A stretch of 64,000 nucleotides of DNA from CAYQJS01 sp964417895 (lineage in GTDB: Bacteria; Chloroflexota; UBA6077; SHYK01), in assembly GCA_964417895.1 (NCBI GenBank), contig CAYQJS010000015.1:1-64000 (forward strand). Direction: 5' to 3'. This document shows, piece by piece, positions 33,100 through 41,143 of this stretch. A program made the position numbers and the translations under genes. A model generated the notes under the pieces. That model saw nothing but the letters and a program-made list of their open reading frames with translations, was not told the DNA's origin and made no database searches. Each line of letters starts with the position of its first letter. Positions within the stretch are counted from its first letter, which is position 1.

Positions 33100-35460
33100 T
33101 TGGTGTGGAGGGCTGCGACCCCCTCACCACCCCAACCCTCTCCCCCTGAAAGGGGGAGAGGGAGACGGACTACGGCGCCTGCCCTTTCCGGACGAGCGCT
33201 GATCACGTCCGGTCGGGTGTGGCTCGCAGCGGCGACGGCCCTGGGGTTTGGCCTGCGCATCTGGGGGATCGCGGGCCTGGGCGACCTCGACTTCGACGAG
33301 CAGGCCAGCTTCTTCATCGGCTCAATGGCGCCGGGCGACATGTTGGCCTATCTCCGGGCGGCGCCCTTCGAGCATCCCCCCCTCTTCTACCTTGCGTTCC
33401 ACGCCTGGCTTCTGATGGTCGGCGGCTCGGAGCCCGCGATGCGCGCCTTCGCAGCGCTCGCCGGGGCCCTCGCCGTGCCTCTGCTGGGGGCAGCAGTGGC
33501 GCGCGCGGCGGGGCCGCGCGCCGGGGTCGTGGCGGCGCTGGCCCTGGCCATCATGCCGCTCCACATGTTTCACAGCCGCGACGCGCGCATGTATACGCTG
33601 CTGGCGCTGCTGATCAGCATCGCGCTGTGGGCCGCGGCGAGGGCTGGCGAGAAGGCGGAGGGGTCTCTTGGAGTGAACGTGGGCGTTACCCCCCTCCCTA
33701 ACCCTCCCCCGCAAGGGGGGAGGGGACCAGGAACCCCCCTGGCTAACCCTCCCCCTCAAGGGGGGAGGGGTCCGGTTCCCTCCCCCTTCGCGTCGGCCAT
33801 CGTAGCGCGGGGGCTCGTCCCCCGCTTCGTGTCGCGACTTCAGGCGCGGGGCGAGCCCGCGCGCTACCCACCACGGTTTTCAGTCGCCCTGCTGGTCGCG
33901 GGACTGGCCGGCGGCGCGGCGCTGGCGACGCACTATTACGCGGCCTTCGCAGTCGCCGGCGTGGCGGCGGGCGTCGTGTGGGCGTGGCGAGGCGCGGTCG
34001 GCGCCATCGGTGTGCTCGTTGCGCTCGCCGGGGCTGTCGGGCTGGCGGCGCTACTATGGCTGGCGGCGGCGCCCGGCCTGCGCACGAGCCTCGCGGTCTT
34101 CTCACCGAGGCCGGTTCCCCCGGAGAACCTCGCCGCGGCGCTGGTCCAGAGTCTGGGCGCTCCCCTCGCGCCGCTTGGCCCCCCGGCCCTCGGCGCGGCA
34201 GCGGCCGCCTTCACGGTGCTCGTCCTGGGCGCCGGATTGTGGTGGGCCTGGATGCGAGCTCGGATCCCCTCACCCCAACCTTCTCGCCCTGGAAGGGGGA
34301 GAGGGGGCAACGTGGCCCCCCAGCGGGCTGACGTCGGGGCCGTGAACCCCTCCCCCAGTATTGGGGGAGGGGCTGGGGAGGGGGCGGTCCCCCGCAGTCA
34401 CGCGGGGACCCCCTCACCCCAACCCTCTCCCCCTGGAAGGGGGAGAGGGGGAGACGCAGGGACTGGCACCCGACCCCCGACCCCTGGCCCCCTCGTTGCG
34501 GCGGCGCTCGGCGGTTACGTGGCCACTACCGTGGGCATTCCGCTGCTGCTGGTGCTTGGGCGGCCGTTCGCGCCACGCTTCGCGACGCTGGCCATTCCCT
34601 TTCTCGTAGTGCTGCTCGGCCTGGCTACGAGGGCAGTTCCCCTGCGCTGGCTTCTCGTCCTCGGCGGAGCGTATGTGACGTTCGCTGCTGTGGCGCTCGT
34701 TCCCTATTACGACGGGTTCACACGCAGCGACTACGGCGTAGCAATGGGGACGCTGCGGTCGGAGGTACGTCCGGCCGACGCTATCGTCCTCAATGGGCCG
34801 TGGCAGGATCTCCTCTATCGCCGCTATGGCGCCGAATTGCCCCAGGGCCAGATCATCGCGTCGACGGTGCCGCTGGACGCGCGCGAGGTCCTTCCGCGGC
34901 TCCAGGCCCTGGCGGGCGCGCACCCGCGGCTGTGGGTCGTCGACTCGGCCACAGATGAGGCTGATCCGACCGGCGCGGTGGCTGGCTGGCTGGACGCACA
35001 TGCCTACCCGCGGCCGGTCCTGGAGTTCCGCAAAGCGGTGCTGCGTCCCTACCTGACGGACTCGCAGCCAGCCTCATTCAAGCCGAGGGGCGCCGAGGTG
35101 GTCGCGTTGGGCGCGCAGCTGCGAACGGTGGAGCTCGAAGAATGGGCCCCGCGGGCCGGCGCCGAGGTGCGGCTGCGGGTGACGGGCGACGACCTGGAGC
35201 CCATCGGCGGGCGCCGACTCGTGGCCCGGCTCGTGGCGGCCAACGGCGTCGAGGTCTGGCACTGGGACGGCCCGCTGGCGCGCGTGGATGGCCGGCTTTC
35301 GTATCGCGCCGCGATGGTCGTGCCGCCGAACGCCGAGGCGGGCATGTATGCGCTGCAGCTCGTGGTCTATGAGGTCGAGGACGTGGGAGGCGGCCGGCGC
35401 CGCGTCACCCGGATCGCTGATCCGGTCGAGGTGGGCCAGGTACGCGTCACACCTCGGTGA
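33100..35460 (+). CDS. GT39-like (PMT/ArnT family) membrane glycosyltransferase carrying in-frame palindromic repeat insertions
   Basis: 786 residues as read. LGDLDFDEQASFFIGSMAPG and EHPPLFYLAFHAWLL form the GT-C first-loop acidic motif and the HPP motif of PMT_2/ArnT-type transferases. About 10-12 membrane helices follow, then a soluble C-terminal domain (residues about 540-786, beta-rich end). Three stretches look foreign: the N-terminus (SPPQPSPPERGRG), about residues 191-257 (NPPPQGGRG twice, then an arginine-rich piece), and about 388-465 (SPQPSRPGRGRGG and similar). Each is encoded by genome-wide palindromic repeats and lies in a loop. The true start may be the ATG or GTG-type codon further in, after the first repeat. 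Coupled to the GT2 gene upstream. Confidence 0.82.
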   Translation: MVWRAATPSPPQPSPPERGRGRRTTAPALSGRALITSGRVWLAAATALGFGLRIWGIAGLGDLDFDEQASFFIGSMAPGDMLAYLRAAPFEHPPLFYLAFHAWLLMVGGSEPAMRAFAALAGALAVPLLGAAVARAAGPRAGVVAALALAIMPLHMFHSRDARMYTLLALLISIALWAAARAGEKAEGSLGVNVGVTPLPNPPPQGGRGPGTPLANPPPQGGRGPVPSPFASAIVARGLVPRFVSRLQARGEPARYPPRFSVALLVAGLAGGAALATHYYAAFAVAGVAAGVVWAWRGAVGAIGVLVALAGAVGLAALLWLAAAPGLRTSLAVFSPRPVPPENLAAALVQSLGAPLAPLGPPALGAAAAAFTVLVLGAGLWWAWMRARIPSPQPSRPGRGRGGNVAPQRADVGAVNPSPSIGGGAGEGAVPRSHAGTPSPQPSPPGRGRGGDAGTGTRPPTPGPLVAAALGGYVATTVGIPLLLVLGRPFAPRFATLAIPFLVVLLGLATRAVPLRWLLVLGGAYVTFAAVALVPYYDGFTRSDYGVAMGTLRSEVRPADAIVLNGPWQDLLYRRYGAELPQGQIIASTVPLDAREVLPRLQALAGAHPRLWVVDSATDEADPTGAVAGWLDAHAYPRPVLEFRKAVLRPYLTDSQPASFKPRGAEVVALGAQLRTVELEEWAPRAGAEVRLRVTGDDLEPIGGRRLVARLVAANGVEVWHWDGPLARVDGRLSYRAAMVVPPNAEAGMYALQLVVYEVEDVGGGRRRVTRIADPVEVGQVRVTPR
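33670..33868. repeat. Palindromic repeats inserted in frame within the GT39-like gene (first internal site)
   Basis: A copy of the GGGCGTTACCCCCCTCCCTA element (also at 26101) is followed by CCCTCCCCCTCAAGGGGGGAGG and then the GTAGCGCGGGGGCTCGTCCCC/GGGCGAGCCCGCGCGCTACC pair. About 200 bp has been added with no stop in the coding frame. Confidence 0.85.
34260..34490. repeat. Palindromic repeats inserted in frame within the GT39-like gene (second internal site)
   Basis: CCCTCACCCCAACCTTCTCG-CCCTGGAAGGGGGAGAGGG, then CCCTCCCCCAGTATTGGGGGAGGGG and CCCTCACCCCAACCCTCTCC-CCCTGGAAGGGGGAGAGGG: three palindromes in 230 bp, read through by the coding frame between two hydrophobic segments. Confidence 0.85.
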
Positions 35461-37129
35461 CGATGGGCAGGATCATCGGCCGACGGTGGGTGTTGTGGTA
35501 GATGTAGCCCTCGAGGACCTGCCGGATCTTCGTCACCATCACGCTGCGCTCCGGCTCGCCGTGCAGGCGGCCCAGCCCGCGGACGATACGCTCCCGCGCC
35601 TCGTCCAGGAGTCCGTCAACGTCGCCGGCCTTGTCGTCGAACAGCCCGCGGGTGATGATGGTGGGCCCGGAGACGATGCGCCCGGACTCAGCGTCGATGG
35701 CGAGGGTCACCACCAGCACTCCTTCCGCCGCCAGGTGATGCCGATCTCGTAACACCGCGTGGGTCACGCCTTGGGTTAGCCCGTCAATGAGCACCGCGCC
35801 GGCCGGCACGCTGCCCGCCTTCACGCCGCCGGTCTCGCGGAACTCGACGACGTCGCCAATGTCCGTCATGATGACGTGGTTCTCGGGGATGCCCATCTCT
35901 TTGGCGAGCATGCGGAACTGGATCAGATTGCGGTACTCGCCGTGCAGCGGCACGCAGTAGGCCGGCCGCACGAAGCGCAGCATGTCCCTGATCTCCTCTC
36001 GGCTGCCGTGGCCGGACACGTGGATGTTCTCCGTGTCGGTTCCACGGCGGCGAACGATGACCTCTGCTCCGCGCCGGTAAAGGTTGTTGATGGTCCGGGA
36101 GATGGTGGCCTCATTGCCCGGAATCGGCGTAGCCGACAGGATGACGGTGTCGCCTGGAATCACGCGGACGTCGCGGTAATCGTCTACCGCCATGCGCGCA
36201 AGCGCGGAGGCGGGCTCGCCCTGGCTGCCCGTTGTCAGAAGGACAACCTTCTGAGGTGGGAGCGACCGGACATCCCTGATGTCGACGAGGACGTCGTGCA
36301 GCTCGGGAACGTAGCCCAGGTCGTGGGCGACCTCGACGTTGCGGACGAGGCTGCGCCCCGCCACGGCCACACGCCGCCCCAGTTGGCGCGCCGAGACCAT
36401 CGTCTGCCGCAGGCGCGTGATGTTGGAAGCGAACGTCGCAAGGATGATCCGACCGCTGGCTTGCTCCATCACGCGCGTCAGCGCCTCGCCTACCACCCGC
36501 TCCGAGCCCGTGCGGCCGGGCTCCTCGACTCGAGTTGTGTCGCACAACAGCGCCAGCACGCCCTCGTTGCCCAGCTCGACGAGTCGCTGCGTGTCGGCCG
36601 GGTCCTCGTCCATGGGGGTCGGGTCGAACTTGAAGTCGCCGGTATGGACGACAGTGCCGGCGTCGCAACGGATCGCCAGCGCCACGGCATCCGGCACGCT
36701 GTGGTTGACGTGGATGAACTCGACGGCGAAGGGGCCGAACTGATGTCGCTCCGTCGGCTGAATAACCTCGTATCGGACGCGGTCCCTCAAGCCATGCTCC
36801 GCGAGCTTCACGTCCACCAGGCCGAGGGTGAGCTGCGCGCCCGCCAGCACCACCGGCCGCGCCCCGGGGAGCTGCCGAAGCAGGAACGGTAGCGCGCCGA
36901 TGTGGTCTTCGTGAGCGTGAGTCAGCACGATCGCGGAGAGGGCATCGGCGTGGGCGACGACGTATTGGAAATCGGGGATGACGAGGTCGATGCCGAGCAT
37001 CTCGTCGTCCGGAAACCTGACCCCGGCGTCCACCAGGAGGGACGCGCCGCCATATTCGAAGAGGGTGGAGTTCTTGCCGATCTCGCCAACCCCCCCGAGA
37101 AGGATCACGCGCAGGGGGGCTGCAGCCAC
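35447..37129 (-). CDS. rnj: Ribonuclease J
   Basis: 560 residues, the usual length. The metallo-beta-lactamase metal motif HAHEDHIGAL is at 71-80, further His/Asp ligands lie in HVNHSVPDA and VVHTGDFKFD, and the beta-CASP domain contains LLTTGSQGEP and DTVILSATPIPGNE. HVSGHGSREEIRDML and CVPLHGEYRNL complete the active site; the C-terminal domain follows. RNase J is a 5'-3' exonuclease and endonuclease for mRNA and rRNA maturation. Its end overlaps the convergent GT39-like gene by 14 bp. The promoter region carries GGTCTCAAGTCTC-type repeats (37148-37244). Confidence 0.96.
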   Translation of the reverse strand: MAAAPLRVILLGGVGEIGKNSTLFEYGGASLLVDAGVRFPDDEMLGIDLVIPDFQYVVAHADALSAIVLTHAHEDHIGALPFLLRQLPGARPVVLAGAQLTLGLVDVKLAEHGLRDRVRYEVIQPTERHQFGPFAVEFIHVNHSVPDAVALAIRCDAGTVVHTGDFKFDPTPMDEDPADTQRLVELGNEGVLALLCDTTRVEEPGRTGSERVVGEALTRVMEQASGRIILATFASNITRLRQTMVSARQLGRRVAVAGRSLVRNVEVAHDLGYVPELHDVLVDIRDVRSLPPQKVVLLTTGSQGEPASALARMAVDDYRDVRVIPGDTVILSATPIPGNEATISRTINNLYRRGAEVIVRRRGTDTENIHVSGHGSREEIRDMLRFVRPAYCVPLHGEYRNLIQFRMLAKEMGIPENHVIMTDIGDVVEFRETGGVKAGSVPAGAVLIDGLTQGVTHAVLRDRHHLAAEGVLVVTLAIDAESGRIVSGPTIITRGLFDDKAGDVDGLLDEARERIVRGLGRLHGEPERSVMVTKIRQVLEGYIYHNTHRRPMILPIVTEV

Positions 37130-37147
37130 ATATTCCTCCTCACGACG

Positions 37148-37244
37148 AGTCTCAAGTCTCAGGTCCCAGGTCTCAGGTCAGGTCCGAGGTCTCAAGTCTC
37201 TCGCATGACCTGGGACTTGGGACTTGGGACATGAGACTTGATTT
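37148..37244. repeat. GTCTCAGGTCCCAGG-type repeats upstream of rnj
   Basis: AGTCTCAAGTCTCAGGTCCC, AGGTCTCAGGTCAGGTCCG and AGGTCTCAAGTCTC are followed by the opposite orientation TGGGACTTGGGACTTGGGAC and ATGAGACTTG. Together they form a large imperfect inverted repeat in the 5' region of the RNase J gene. Confidence 0.75.
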
Positions 37245-37260
37245 GGGTTAGTGTAGCTCA

Positions 37261-37660
37261 GTGCTCGGCCGTCGCAACTGTGATGCTCGTAGGGGCGGGG
37301 CACGCCTCGCCCGCCTGGTGTGGCCCGTCTCGTGTCGAAAGTGCGGGGCCAGTACGTCCATGATGCTCGTAGGGGCGAGGCACGCCTCGCCCGCCCTCCA
37401 TGTCGGTGGTTACGCGGGTCAGGCATGCCTGACCCCTACTCAGTCACTACGTCGCCTCGTGTCGAAAAAATACGCAGGTCGGGATGCCTGACCCTAACGC
37501 AGTCATCGCGTCCCTGGCGGCGCGTGAGGGCGAGGCACGCCTCGCCCGCCCTCCATGTCGGGGTTACGCGGGTCAGGCATGCCTGACCCCTACTCAGTCA
37601 TCACGCCCGCCTCGTGTCGAAAGGTACGCGGGTGAGGCATGCCTGACCCCTACGCAGTCA
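37261..37660. repeat. Mosaic array of GCATGC-centred palindromes between rnj and nrdR
   Basis: Several copies of a ~100-bp mosaic: GTAGGGGCGAGGCACGCCTC with GCCCGCCCTCCATGTCGG, then the palindrome GGGTCAGGCATGCCTGACCC, then CTACTCAGTCATCACG and CCTCGTGTCGAAA. Exact palindromes lie at 37416-37435 and 37570-37589, and a variant at 37630-37649. No gene is visible in 37130-37761. Confidence 0.85.
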
Positions 37661-37761
37661 TCACGTGGCCCGGCGGTCTCCGAGCGGGCCGGCAACGGGC
37701 GGGCCGTATAATCCCCGGCAGCAACCGCCCGTCCTTTGATGACCGGGCTCGGAATCTGCCG

Positions 37762-38286
37762 ATGAAGTGTCCCTACTGCTCCGTGCCCACCACCAAGGTG
37801 CTCGACAAGCGGGATTCGGAAGACCTGACGGTCACGCGGCGGCGGCGCCGCTGCTCCGCGTGCGGAGGGCGCTTCACGACGCACGAGCGCGCGGAAGTCG
37901 TGAGCCTGATCGTCGTGAAGAAGGACGGTCGACGGGAGGAGTTCAGCCGGACGAAGCTTCGAGCCGGCATCACCAAGGCGTGCGCTAAGAGGCCGGTGAG
38001 CGTCACCGCCATCGAGCAGCTGGTGACCGAGGTGGAAGCCGAGCTCCGGCGGCGCGAAGGGGCCGAGGTGGACCACGCGATCATCGGCGAGCTGGTGATG
38101 CAAAAGCTCAGTGAGCTGGACAACGTGGCCTACATCCGCTTTGCGTCGGTCTATCGGGCGTTCGGGGACCTGTCTTCTTTCGAAGAGGAGATCCAGCGCG
38201 CGAAAGCCGGGGCGAATGGCGCGGGCTCGCCACCGGCGGACGGTCGCCGGGGCCTGGCCCGGGCGACAGGGCGCCCGCAACATTGA
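37762..38286 (+). CDS. nrdR: Transcriptional repressor NrdR
   Basis: 174 residues. The zinc ribbon uses Cys3, Cys6, Cys31 and Cys34 (MKCPYC, CSACG), with the basic LTVTRRRRRCSACGGRFTTHE DNA-binding region (in two parts). The ATP-cone spans about 47-137 and includes VVKKDGRREEFSRTKLRAGI and LSELDNVAYIRFASVYRAF. NrdR senses nucleotide status and represses ribonucleotide-reductase operons. No nrd gene is in the window. The C-terminal ~25 residues (Ala/Gly/Arg-rich) are extra. Start at ATG 37762; the longer frame comes from the repeat array upstream. Confidence 0.96.
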   Translation: MKCPYCSVPTTKVLDKRDSEDLTVTRRRRRCSACGGRFTTHERAEVVSLIVVKKDGRREEFSRTKLRAGITKACAKRPVSVTAIEQLVTEVEAELRRREGAEVDHAIIGELVMQKLSELDNVAYIRFASVYRAFGDLSSFEEEIQRAKAGANGAGSPPADGRRGLARATGRPQH

Positions 38287-38369
38287 GCGAAATGAAGCGT
38301 CCGCACCACGAGCAACGGATTCCCTTCGCCACGGCTCAGGGCAGGCTTCGCCTGGCGGCTGCTCTGAAA

Positions 38370-38455
38370 GTGCCGCTCGTCCTGAGCCTGTCGAAGGACG
38401 AGCCCGGGGTCGCGCAACGTCGGGCTCATGGTTCGACAGGCTCATCATGAGCGGT
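38370..38455. repeat. GTCGAAGG-type palindrome pair
   Basis: GCTCGTCCTGAGCCTGTCG-AAGGACGAGC, followed by TCATGGTTCGACAGGCTCATCATGAGCGG. This is the same composite element as at 5928-6075 and 49660-49800, but with a diverged middle. Confidence 0.8.
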
Positions 38456-38532
38456 TTCGTCTGTCCGTGGTGCGCCATGACGGCCCATGACACCTCAGAT
38501 GACAGTTTTCGGCTGCGCTAGAGCGCTGCTCG

Positions 38533-38958
38533 GTGCGCTTGCTCATCGTCCACGTGGACTCGTTCGCCTGCACCATCACAGAGAAGGGCAGGTCGCCGGT
38601 TATTGAGGCGCCGTCGACCGCCACGACGCGGATTCGCGATGGCTTGCTGGTGCTGACTAGCGTCGAGAAGGGCGATGAGGCGGACGCCGCCGGGGTTGTC
38701 GCCCGGACAGCCGAGGAGGTCGCGTCGCTGGCGGGCCAGCTCAAGGTCGAGCAGGTGATGCTGCTGCCGTTCGCGCACCTGTTCGCCGAGCTTGCGCCAC
38801 CTGCCGAGGCGCTCGCCTTGATCGATCGGGTGGCGGCGGAGTTGCGGGCTCGGAACCTCACGGTAGAGCGTCCGCCATTCGGCTGGTTCCACACGTGGGA
38901 CATGCAGGCGAAGGGCCATCCACTGTCGCGCGTAGCGCGGACGGTGAGGCCGGCCTAA
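38533..38958 (+). CDS. Free-standing threonyl-tRNA synthetase editing domain (archaeal type)
   Basis: 141 residues from GTG. RLLIVHVDSFACTITEKGR opens like the archaeal ThrRS N-terminal editing domain. VLTSVEKGDE, VMLLPFAHLFAELAPPAEAL and PFGWFHTWDMQAKGHPLSR match its conserved HL, PFGW and KGHPLS elements. This D-aminoacyl-tRNA deacylase-like domain removes mischarged serine from tRNA-Thr when fused to ThrRS, and free-standing forms act in trans. No synthetase domain follows. Editing of Ser-tRNA-Thr or D-aminoacyl-tRNA is inferred. Confidence 0.85.
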   Translation: MRLLIVHVDSFACTITEKGRSPVIEAPSTATTRIRDGLLVLTSVEKGDEADAAGVVARTAEEVASLAGQLKVEQVMLLPFAHLFAELAPPAEALALIDRVAAELRARNLTVERPPFGWFHTWDMQAKGHPLSRVARTVRPA

Positions 38959-39002
38959 GCAGGTCGAAATGGTTCGTACATTTGCGGAAGGCGGTCGCTA
39001 GA

Positions 39003-39045
39003 ACTCCCTCTCCCCCTCGCGGGGAGAGGGTGGGGGTGGGGGGCC
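39003..39045. repeat. CTCTCCCC-type palindrome
   Basis: CCCTCTCCCCCTCGCGGGGAGAGGG followed by TGGGGGTGGGGGG, in the short gap between the editing-domain gene and the convergent GEVED gene. Confidence 0.8.
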
Positions 39046-39140
39046 ACCTCCCGAGGATGTGCGAAGGATTTTCCTAGCGGGGCTTCGCCCTAGCCCGAGA
39101 GTTGTACGGGGTGAGGCGGTTGTGGACAAGAGGAGGCCCG

Positions 39141-40646
39141 CTATGTTAGAGCAAAGGTCGCAGTAGCCTGGTGCCCGCTGCTGATACCCTTGAAATTCAC
39201 GCTGTAGGTGCCTGAGGGGTAACCGACCAAAGGCGAGATCCACCCGGCGTTCACGCGCCCCGACCCGTCCGCGTTGCCACTGTCCTGCCACGTGTTCCCG
39301 GTTGGCGTCGTCCACGTGATGAGCACCCCCTCACCGGGCTGGAAGCCGGTCGCAGTGCAATTCACTGTTGACCCCTTCGTAACGGTCTGGGGACAGGTGG
39401 CGCCAGTCTGCACCGTGCCGAGTGTCGCAGTGGCGGTCACGGTAGGTGTAGGGGTCTCCGCCCCACCAGGCGGGGTGAAGATCACGCGCGTGGAGGTTAG
39501 GGTGACCGTGGCCGAGGGCATGACGGTCGCGGTCGGCGTGACCGTCGGGGTTGGCGTGACGGTGGCGGTAGGTGTTGGCGGTACAGTTGCCGTGGGTGTG
39601 GGTGTCGGTGTGGGGGTCGCCTCGTCATGGACCACGTCAACGATGCATTTCTCGGTCTCGACTCTCCCGGCATTGCGCAGCGTGATGATGAGCTCAAAGC
39701 TCTCAGTCCTCCGCGGCCCGTCGACCATGTTCGACTGGAAAACGATGATGTTCAACGGTCCCCAGGGGTTGACCTGCCCTATCGGGGGATCAACCGTGGG
39801 CGCGTCCGTGCTGCCGCCGAATGGCGGAAAGCCAAAGGGCGGGACGATCCCGGCAACTTCCCACGAGTCAGGCTGTCCTGGTCCCACGTCTACAAAAAGG
39901 AAGATCAGCCCGAATTCCCCGTGCCGGATCACAAGCGGATTGGGATCACACTCGACGTTGAAGTAGAAGGGATCGTCAACAAATTGGTAGTAGTCCTCGG
40001 TCTCTCCATATGCGAAGCTGCCCGTTCCCTCCCAGTCGCTCACCGGCTCACCGTAGGTGAGTGTTACGCGGTACCACATCGGTCCGATCTGGGCGCCGGC
40101 GGTGAACGTGCTGGTAACAAGCTGCGAGGTCTCGCCCTCAGGCCACTGTGACACGTCGATCGGGACATTCTGTACCGCCCATTCCGGAGCACAGGCGTCC
40201 GCCCCGGTCCATCGCCCATCGCGGGACCAATCGAACAGAGCATTGAGATACAGAAGCTGGTCGGGCGAGTCGCTATAGGGGTGGTCGACGTTGTCGCGGG
40301 AGGCAACTGATGCGAGGACGGTCAGGGTGCTTGGACGGCAGGCATCCAGCGCCAGATCGATGACGCCGTCGTCGAACTCGTCCGCGTTTACCTGCTGGGA
40401 GTCGGACTCAGAGTTGACGCGCTCCCCCAGCCATTCGGCTGTTGTGACCGTGTGGCGGGCGCCGTCACTGGACAGGCGCGATGGGAAGAGCCCTAGCGGG
40501 CCCCCGTCTAGTGAATAGCCAGTGGGGTTGCCGTCAGGCGCGTCGCCGAAGTCCCACAGAGCTCCTTCCTGCCCGGCACCGGGAGCGGTCGATGCCGGCA
40601 GCAGCGCAAGGATGAGCACCGCAATCGCCACGCGTCGAGGGTGCAT
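39141..40646 (-). CDS. Secreted protein with GEVED-like domain, Thr/Pro linker and C-terminal beta domain
   Basis: 501 residues. A signal peptide (AIAVLILALLPASTAPGAGQ) precedes LWDFGDAPDG, the opening often seen before GEVED domains. FDWSRDGRWTG and SFAYGETEDYYQFV (about 215-228) are the GEVED signature. A second beta domain (residues about 230-345) carries VECDPNPLVIRHG. A mucin-like linker of TPTPTPTATV repeats is followed by an Ig-like end (TCPQTVTKGSTVNCTATGFQ). The Thr/Pro linker style matches the surface block at 13-30 kb, but the Trp-rich modules are absent. Probably an extracellular structural or adhesion protein. No membrane anchor is visible. Confidence 0.8.
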   Translation of the reverse strand: MHPRRVAIAVLILALLPASTAPGAGQEGALWDFGDAPDGNPTGYSLDGGPLGLFPSRLSSDGARHTVTTAEWLGERVNSESDSQQVNADEFDDGVIDLALDACRPSTLTVLASVASRDNVDHPYSDSPDQLLYLNALFDWSRDGRWTGADACAPEWAVQNVPIDVSQWPEGETSQLVTSTFTAGAQIGPMWYRVTLTYGEPVSDWEGTGSFAYGETEDYYQFVDDPFYFNVECDPNPLVIRHGEFGLIFLFVDVGPGQPDSWEVAGIVPPFGFPPFGGSTDAPTVDPPIGQVNPWGPLNIIVFQSNMVDGPRRTESFELIITLRNAGRVETEKCIVDVVHDEATPTPTPTPTATVPPTPTATVTPTPTVTPTATVMPSATVTLTSTRVIFTPPGGAETPTPTVTATATLGTVQTGATCPQTVTKGSTVNCTATGFQPGEGVLITWTTPTGNTWQDSGNADGSGRVNAGWISPLVGYPSGTYSVNFKGISSGHQATATFALT

Positions 40647-41143
40647 GATTGGGGCTATTCTAATCTACGCAGGCGTGGGTCTAACCACTCGCCGCCGTGC
40701 CGACCGATCTGTTCTGGGGAGCCCGGTGGGCGTGTATGATCAGCTCACTTGCGTTGTGACGAGGGCGCGTTGGCAACCACGCGCTTCCTACATGACGGCA
40801 ATATGGGCCACGCGTAGCCTGGCATGTCGGCGTCCATCTTCCGGGCCACTGGCAACCTTCAAGCCAACAGCCGTTGCGAGCACTCCACGCCCACTCCCCG
40901 CCGTCCCCAGCGCAGAAGACAGCCCCTACCGCGGGGAGGGGTCTCTGTGTCCACAATACGTCCGGCCCGCAAGACTTGACTCAAGTTCAACAAGTTTCCG
41001 CGCTCAAGCGCGGCTAGGAGTGCTTAGTGGGCCAGTTCCAATGGATGTGGGCGTTACCCCCTCCTATCCTCCACCGCAGGCCGGCGCATTCCCCCCTCCC
41101 CGTCGAAGGGGCCGGGGAGGGGTGATCGTGTCCCCGACATCCA
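40647..41143. other. Intergenic region without a recognisable gene
   Basis: Holds a degenerate GGGCGTTACCCCCTCCTATC element with CCCCTCCCCGTCGAAGGGG at about 41045-41125. No reading frame with family features is seen. It separates the divergent GEVED gene and the CPBP protease gene. Confidence 0.6.

Noticed and set aside
33670..34490. CRISPR array or tandem gene inside the GT39-like gene
   Set aside because: The repeats are palindromes of different families with irregular spacing and no conserved direct repeat; no cas genes are present.
35876..36892. 338-residue plus-strand ORF opposite the RNase J gene
   Set aside because: Antisense shadow of a well-supported gene; no motif or ribosome site.
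37261..37660. CRISPR array upstream of nrdR
   Set aside because: Repeat units are ~100-bp mosaics with palindromes and no uniform spacer length; no cas genes are nearby.
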